From: Parabacteroides sp.
Lineage (GTDB): Bacteria > Bacteroidota > Bacteroidia > Bacteroidales > Tannerellaceae
Reading direction: 5' to 3'
DNA length: 64,000 nt
Assembly (NCBI GenBank): GCA_019417325.1
Contig: DXVO01000023.1
Location: 186,001 to 250,000 of the forward strand
In this document: positions 59,721-64,000 of the stretch, one piece after another
Position numbering within the stretch: position 1 is the stretch's first letter
Layout: each line of letters starts with the position of its first letter
Program-made: the position numbers and the translations under genes
Notes under the pieces: model-generated
What the model saw: the letters and a program-made list of their open reading frames with translations, nothing else
The model's database searches: none
What the model was told of the DNA's origin: nothing

Positions 59721-62700
59721 GCTCTACTTCGTTTTTTTTAGGTTGTTCTCTTCTATTTTTTAAATAACTGGCCAGTGATTCAAAAGCGACATAAAGGCCG
59801 GGAACCAAAAATATGCCAACAAATGTCCCGATAAACATCCCGCCGGCTGCCGCTGTTCCGATAGAACGGTTGCCCAGTGCACCGGCTCCATTTGCCACCG
59901 CAAGTGGAAGCAAACCACAGATGAAAGCAAATGAAGTCATCAAAATAGGGCGTAAACGGCTGGATGCTCCCTGGATAGCAGCATCTATAATACCAGATCC
60001 CTCCTTACGATATTGATTAGCAACTTCAATTATCAGAATCGCATTTTTACCTAACAAACCTATTAACATAACTAAAGCGACTTGAGCATAAATATTATTT
60101 TCCAATCCTGTAACAAATAACAGAAAAAAAGAACCGAATATTCCTGCCGGTAATGATAAGATAACAGGAAGAGGTAAAAACAGACTTTCGTATTGAGCTG
60201 CAAGTAAAAGATATACGAATACTAAACAAATAGCAAAAATAACAGTTCCTTGTCCACCAGAATCCTTCTCTTCCCGTGCCATACCAGACCACTCTATATC
60301 ATATCCGCGGGGCAAAACGTCGAGTGCAATTTCTTCGACAGCCGCTAATGCTTCACTTGAACTAACACCAGGAGCAGCCTCACCGGTAATCAATGCAGAG
60401 GTAAATAAATTATAACGGGTTATCTGATTCGGACCAGATACACGCTCCATCATCATAAAATTCGAATAAGAGACCATCTTCCCCTCCTGATTCTTTGCAT
60501 AAAGATCAAATACGTCTTCCGGATTCATCCGGTATTCAGGTGCGGACTGAATCATCACCTTATACATCTGCCCAAAACGGACAAAATTCGACGAATAAAA
60601 ACTACCGATATACGATTGCAAAGTCTCCATTGATTCATCTACATTAATCCCTAGCTTTGCCGCTTTCTCCAAATCAATCCGAAGGAGATACTGTGGAAAA
60701 TTCGGATTGAAATTAGAGACAACACCAAATAATCTCGGATCTGCATTCAATTTTTCTACAAACGTTTTTGAGATTTCATCCAGTTCAACAAAAGAACCTT
60801 CTGTTTTATCTTGTAAACGAAGTTCAAAACCGCTGGCATTACCAAAACCTGGAATCGTCGAAGGTAGGAAAAATTGAATATCTGCTCCTTTTATGTGCGA
60901 AATGTGTTCTGTATAATTATGTATAAGTTCTTCTACCGTTTCCTTGCGTTCACTCCAAGGTTTCAGATTAATCATCCCCATACCGAAACTTGCACCTTCT
61001 GTTTCTGTCATCAGGCTATATCCTGCTAAAGTCGAAATAGTTTCTACTTCTTTAAGAGGTAACAAAGCCGCTTGCACCTTACTTAAAACAGCTTCCGAAC
61101 GTTCTAAAGTCGCTCCCGGAGGGGTATCGACATTTACATAAACCATACCTTGATCCTCATTGGGTATAAACCCTGAAGGTAAAACTAGCCCCATCCCCCA
61201 TGTAGCTAAACAGAAAACAAGTAAAGTCGTATATGTCAACAGCCTTCTATTAAGAAATCGTTTTAAATTTATCTTATACCGGCATTCCAGATTATCATAA
61301 TATTGATTGAACTTATCAAAAAAGCGTGCTAACATATTTTTCTTCTTAACTTGGGATACCGGCTTCAATATCAAGGCACAAAGAGCGGGAGACAATGTTA
61401 ATGCATTCACTCCGGAAATAACAATCGCAACAGCCAGTGTTAAAGAGAACTGGCGATAGAATATACCAACAGTTCCCGACATAAAACCAACCGGAACAAA
61501 CACAGCCGTCATTACTAAAGTAATAGCAATAATAGCTCCACTTATTTCATGTATAACCTGTTCTGTCGCCTCTGCCGGTAGGAGCTTATCAGTATGCATC
61601 TTAACATGTACCGCCTCTACCACAACAATTGCATTATCGACAACAATACCGATGGCCAGTACCAAAGCAAAAAGAGTTAACATATTAATGGAAAAACCCA
61701 ATAGCTGCATAAAAAAGAATGTTCCAATTAAAGAAACCGGAACTGCAATAGCCGGAATTAATGTTGAACGAAAATCCTGCAGGAATAAAAACACAACAAT
61801 AAAAACCAATAAAAAAGCTTCCAATAATGTATGAAATACAACAGAGATAGAAGCATCCAAAAAACGGGATACATCATAGGATATATTATAATCCATTCCC
61901 GGGGCAAAACTATCTTTCTTGATTTCTTCCATCTTAGTCTTAATATCATGAATAACCTCACGAGCATTTGAGCCGGGGCGTTGTTTGACCATAATAGAGG
62001 CAGAAGGTTTTCCGTCTGTCATCGAAATCATGTTATAATCTTGAGAGTCAAATTCTATCATTGCAACATCTTTCAAGCGGAGAACAGAACCGTCCGGCAA
62101 CGCTTTAAGAATAATTTCTCCATACTCTTCAGGAGTATTGAACTTTCCTGTATACTGTAATACATATTGCATCTGTTGGGGAATCTTATCTGAACTGATA
62201 CCGGTTTTCCCTGGGGCTGCTTCAATATTCTGCCTGCGAATTGCTCGAGTTACATCTTGTGGAGATATTTCATAAGCTGCCAATTGATTAGGGTTCAGCC
62301 ATACACGCATTGCATAATCGCGGTTACCCATAATCTTGACAAATCCAACTCCATCAATACGTTTCAATTCCCGCAAAACGTTTATATCAGCAAAATTGTA
62401 AACGAATTTCTCTGTATGAGCGGTATCTGTACTTACAATATTCAAGTACATCAACATATTATTAACTTCTTTTTCTGTAACAACTCCTGCCCGGATCACC
62501 TCCTCTGGTAATTCATCCAATACCGTCGTTACACGATTTTGAACATTAATTGAAGCAACATCCGGATCTGTACCAACTTTAAAATAGACAGTCGTAAGCA
62601 ACAAACCATCATTCGTACAAACAGATGTCATATAAGTCATTCCGGGAACACCATTAATAGCTCGCTCCAACGGAGTAGCTACAGTTTTCGCCATCACGTC

Positions 62701-62862
62701 TGCATTTGCTCCGGTATAGCGTGCCGTCACAGTAACGGAAGGTGGAACAATATCCGGAAACTGGGTTATAGGAAGTGACGTAATAGCCAGTAATCCCAAC
62801 AATGTAATAACAACAGAGATCACTCCTGATAAAATAGGGCGTCTAATAAATATTCCGAACAT
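59710..62862 (-). CDS. AcrB-like (HAE1) multidrug efflux RND transporter
   Basis: A 1050-residue pump with 12 helices and two large periplasmic loops. It starts MFGIFIRRPILSGVISVVIT; ARYTGANADVMAKTVATPLE and ERAINGVPGMTYMTSVCTND are HAE1 signatures. In helix 4 the proton-relay pair is D409-N410 (AIGIVVDNAIVVVEAV), where AcrB has D407-D408; the helix-10 Lys is kept (GLLGKNAILIIEVANQ). It exports drugs or bile salts by proton exchange. The adaptor gene ends 5 bp upstream. Confidence 0.95.
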   Translation of the reverse strand: MFGIFIRRPILSGVISVVITLLGLLAITSLPITQFPDIVPPSVTVTARYTGANADVMAKTVATPLERAINGVPGMTYMTSVCTNDGLLLTTVYFKVGTDPDVASINVQNRVTTVLDELPEEVIRAGVVTEKEVNNMLMYLNIVSTDTAHTEKFVYNFADINVLRELKRIDGVGFVKIMGNRDYAMRVWLNPNQLAAYEISPQDVTRAIRRQNIEAAPGKTGISSDKIPQQMQYVLQYTGKFNTPEEYGEIILKALPDGSVLRLKDVAMIEFDSQDYNMISMTDGKPSASIMVKQRPGSNAREVIHDIKTKMEEIKKDSFAPGMDYNISYDVSRFLDASISVVFHTLLEAFLLVFIVVFLFLQDFRSTLIPAIAVPVSLIGTFFFMQLLGFSINMLTLFALVLAIGIVVDNAIVVVEAVHVKMHTDKLLPAEATEQVIHEISGAIIAITLVMTAVFVPVGFMSGTVGIFYRQFSLTLAVAIVISGVNALTLSPALCALILKPVSQVKKKNMLARFFDKFNQYYDNLECRYKINLKRFLNRRLLTYTTLLVFCLATWGMGLVLPSGFIPNEDQGMVYVNVDTPPGATLERSEAVLSKVQAALLPLKEVETISTLAGYSLMTETEGASFGMGMINLKPWSERKETVEELIHNYTEHISHIKGADIQFFLPSTIPGFGNASGFELRLQDKTEGSFVELDEISKTFVEKLNADPRLFGVVSNFNPNFPQYLLRIDLEKAAKLGINVDESMETLQSYIGSFYSSNFVRFGQMYKVMIQSAPEYRMNPEDVFDLYAKNQEGKMVSYSNFMMMERVSGPNQITRYNLFTSALITGEAAPGVSSSEALAAVEEIALDVLPRGYDIEWSGMAREEKDSGGQGTVIFAICLVFVYLLLAAQYESLFLPLPVILSLPAGIFGSFFLLFVTGLENNIYAQVALVMLIGLLGKNAILIIEVANQYRKEGSGIIDAAIQGASSRLRPILMTSFAFICGLLPLAVANGAGALGNRSIGTAAAGGMFIGTFVGIFLVPGLYVAFESLASYLKNRREQPKKNEVEHVY

Positions 62863-62867
62863 ACTGT

Positions 62868-64000
62868 TTACTTCTTATTTTCTGTTTCATTTGATGACTC
62901 CATTTGCTCACGGAAAGTTTCGCCTTTTACAATTTCAGGCTGAATGATCATTCCGTCATCAACTTTTTGAACTCCTTCATATACAATCAGAATATTGTCC
63001 GGCAAATCCCGTGTTACATAATAAGAGCCATAACGCATCAAAGGCACAAAACTGCGTACATTTATCTTTCCATCCTGTGCTACAGTATAAACATAAGTAA
63101 AGTCCTGTATTTCAAAAGTTGACTGCTGAGGAACCAGTATCACACCCTTTTCTTTCGTTATCATACGAATTTTACCAGTTACTCCATGCCGTAATAATTT
63201 TTCCGGATTAGTAAAACGGGCACGAAAAGCGATAGATCCTGTTCCACGCTCAAAATCGGCTTCAACAGCTTCCAACGCACCTTTGTAAGGGTAAACGGTC
63301 CGATCTGATAAAATAAGCTCAAGACTGTAATATTCAGACTGTTCAACCCCATTCAATTGATTACGTTTATATTCCAGATATTCCTGTTCGTTAATTTTAA
63401 AATAAACGAATATTTCCGAGATATCCGTCAAAGAAGTCAATTTGTCCGAAGGTCTTATTAAACTACCTATTTTAAAAGGTATGCGGTCTACCACACCATC
63501 AAAAGGAGCAACAATAGTAGTATAGGATAAATTCATTTCTGCCCGTTGCAGACGGGAATTAGCTTGCTGGACTTTCAACTCTGCAACATCAGCTTCCGCT
63601 ATTGCCTGTTCTAAACGGATAGCTGAAAATATATCAGCTTCTACTAACCTCTTTACACGGTCAGTTTCCACTTCAGCCATTTTTAATTCAGCCTTTGACT
63701 GTTTATAATTAGCTTGTGCTTCTTTTACTTCCTGGTATAGTTCAACCGATGAAAGCTTAAACAATGCTTGCCCTTTTTTAACAAGCTGTCCTTCATCTAC
63801 AAAAATGGACTCCATAAAGCCCTCTCTTTTAGATTTAATTTCTATAAATTGAACAGCTTGTACATCTGCCACAAAAGAATGGGAAACCTCAACAGTTGTA
63901 GAGTCTAGTTGAATTACCGGTATCGGCAATTTTTTCTCTATTCTTTTCCGTTTTCCACTACATGATGTCGACAAGGATACAATTAGAAAAAATAAGGGTA
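62868..64000 (-). CDS. Periplasmic adaptor lipoprotein of the AcrB-like pump, partial
   Basis: The gene runs off the right edge: the frame stays open to 64000, and the visible front reads PLFFLIVSLSTSCSGKRK, a lipoprotein signal whose Cys follows LSTS, so the true start is just outside. A TTG at 63974 is inside the signal and not the start. The MFP layout is intact: first lipoyl half (FVDEGQLVKKGQALFKLS), helical hairpin, second half (VAPFDGVVDRIPFKIGSLIR), barrel and end. It joins the RND pump to the TolC protein. Confidence 0.93.
   Translation of the reverse strand, partial: PLFFLIVSLSTSCSGKRKRIEKKLPIPVIQLDSTTVEVSHSFVADVQAVQFIEIKSKREGFMESIFVDEGQLVKKGQALFKLSSVELYQEVKEAQANYKQSKAELKMAEVETDRVKRLVEADIFSAIRLEQAIAEADVAELKVQQANSRLQRAEMNLSYTTIVAPFDGVVDRIPFKIGSLIRPSDKLTSLTDISEIFVYFKINEQEYLEYKRNQLNGVEQSEYYSLELILSDRTVYPYKGALEAVEADFERGTGSIAFRARFTNPEKLLRHGVTGKIRMITKEKGVILVPQQSTFEIQDFTYVYTVAQDGKINVRSFVPLMRYGSYYVTRDLPDNILIVYEGVQKVDDGMIIQPEIVKGETFREQMESSNETENKK

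Noticed and set aside
1..64000. tRNA, rRNA, prophage or conjugative element genes
   Set aside because: None were recognised on either strand.

Overview
The window looks like chromosomal DNA of a gut Bacteroidales, most likely Parabacteroides or a close relative. The evidence is the promoter style (many -7 elements of the form TAnnTTTG and almost no Shine-Dalgarno sites), a TonB receptor with a carboxypeptidase-like N-terminal domain, Bacteroidetes-type RND/TolC systems, DUF4369-thioredoxin and YwqK-like proteins, and a multigene capsule locus behind an invertible promoter. The species is inferred, not proven. I see no rRNA, tRNA, CRISPR array, integrase or transposase.

Region 1 (1-15775, all minus strand) is a capsular or exopolysaccharide operon. 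Read from its promoter end it holds a CapD/FlaA1-like membrane dehydratase, a decayed acyltransferase gene, a Wzx-like flippase, KdsA, arabinose-5-phosphate isomerase, an O-acyltransferase, a CMP-sugar (Kdo or sialate type) cytidylyltransferase, a protein with GT42/MptE-like motifs, several glycosyltransferases (GT4, GT32-like, GT2, GT4), an EpsG-like polymerase, a nucleotidyltransferase and the start of a HAD phosphatase that runs off the left edge. Most genes overlap or nearly touch. The region is visibly more AT-rich than the rest. Together the genes predict a polymer containing Kdo or a similar ulosonic acid. Upstream, three 27-29 bp repeats surround a consensus promoter that points away from the operon, so the locus as sequenced appears to be switched OFF.

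Region 2 (15776-25253, minus) has a TIGR01777 epimerase-like protein, a three-gene redox group (flavodoxin/ferredoxin, lipoprotein thioredoxin, secreted unknown) and a CusABC/Czc-type metal efflux set with a His-rich membrane protein at its head.

Region 3 (25254-48109) is mixed housekeeping and envelope functions: M28 peptidase, Rpn-type nuclease, an asymmetric ABC-F protein, LtaS-like sulfatase, MORN-like protein, a TonB receptor with a beta-helix lipoprotein behind a Pho-box-like site, DUF3843-like, ADP-ribosylglycohydrolase, DUF763, a protease-like TPR protein without its catalytic residues, and a TolC-HlyD-ABC-2 permease exporter with no ATPase nearby. Several families of dispersed palindromic repeats lie between these genes.

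Region 4 (48110-58286) has a zinc-ribbon/FHA protein, a two-component system, a GH29 fucosidase, the CBS protein-NadK pair, and pdxJ-exbB-exbD-tonB-DJ-1. A duplicated intergenic element brackets the two-component system and fucosidase. Each copy looks like a short minus-strand small RNA (about 65 nt) with its own -7 box, terminator and a conserved upstream pair of palindromes. Region 5 (58287-64000, minus) is an AcrAB-TolC-type drug efflux operon whose adaptor gene runs off the right edge.
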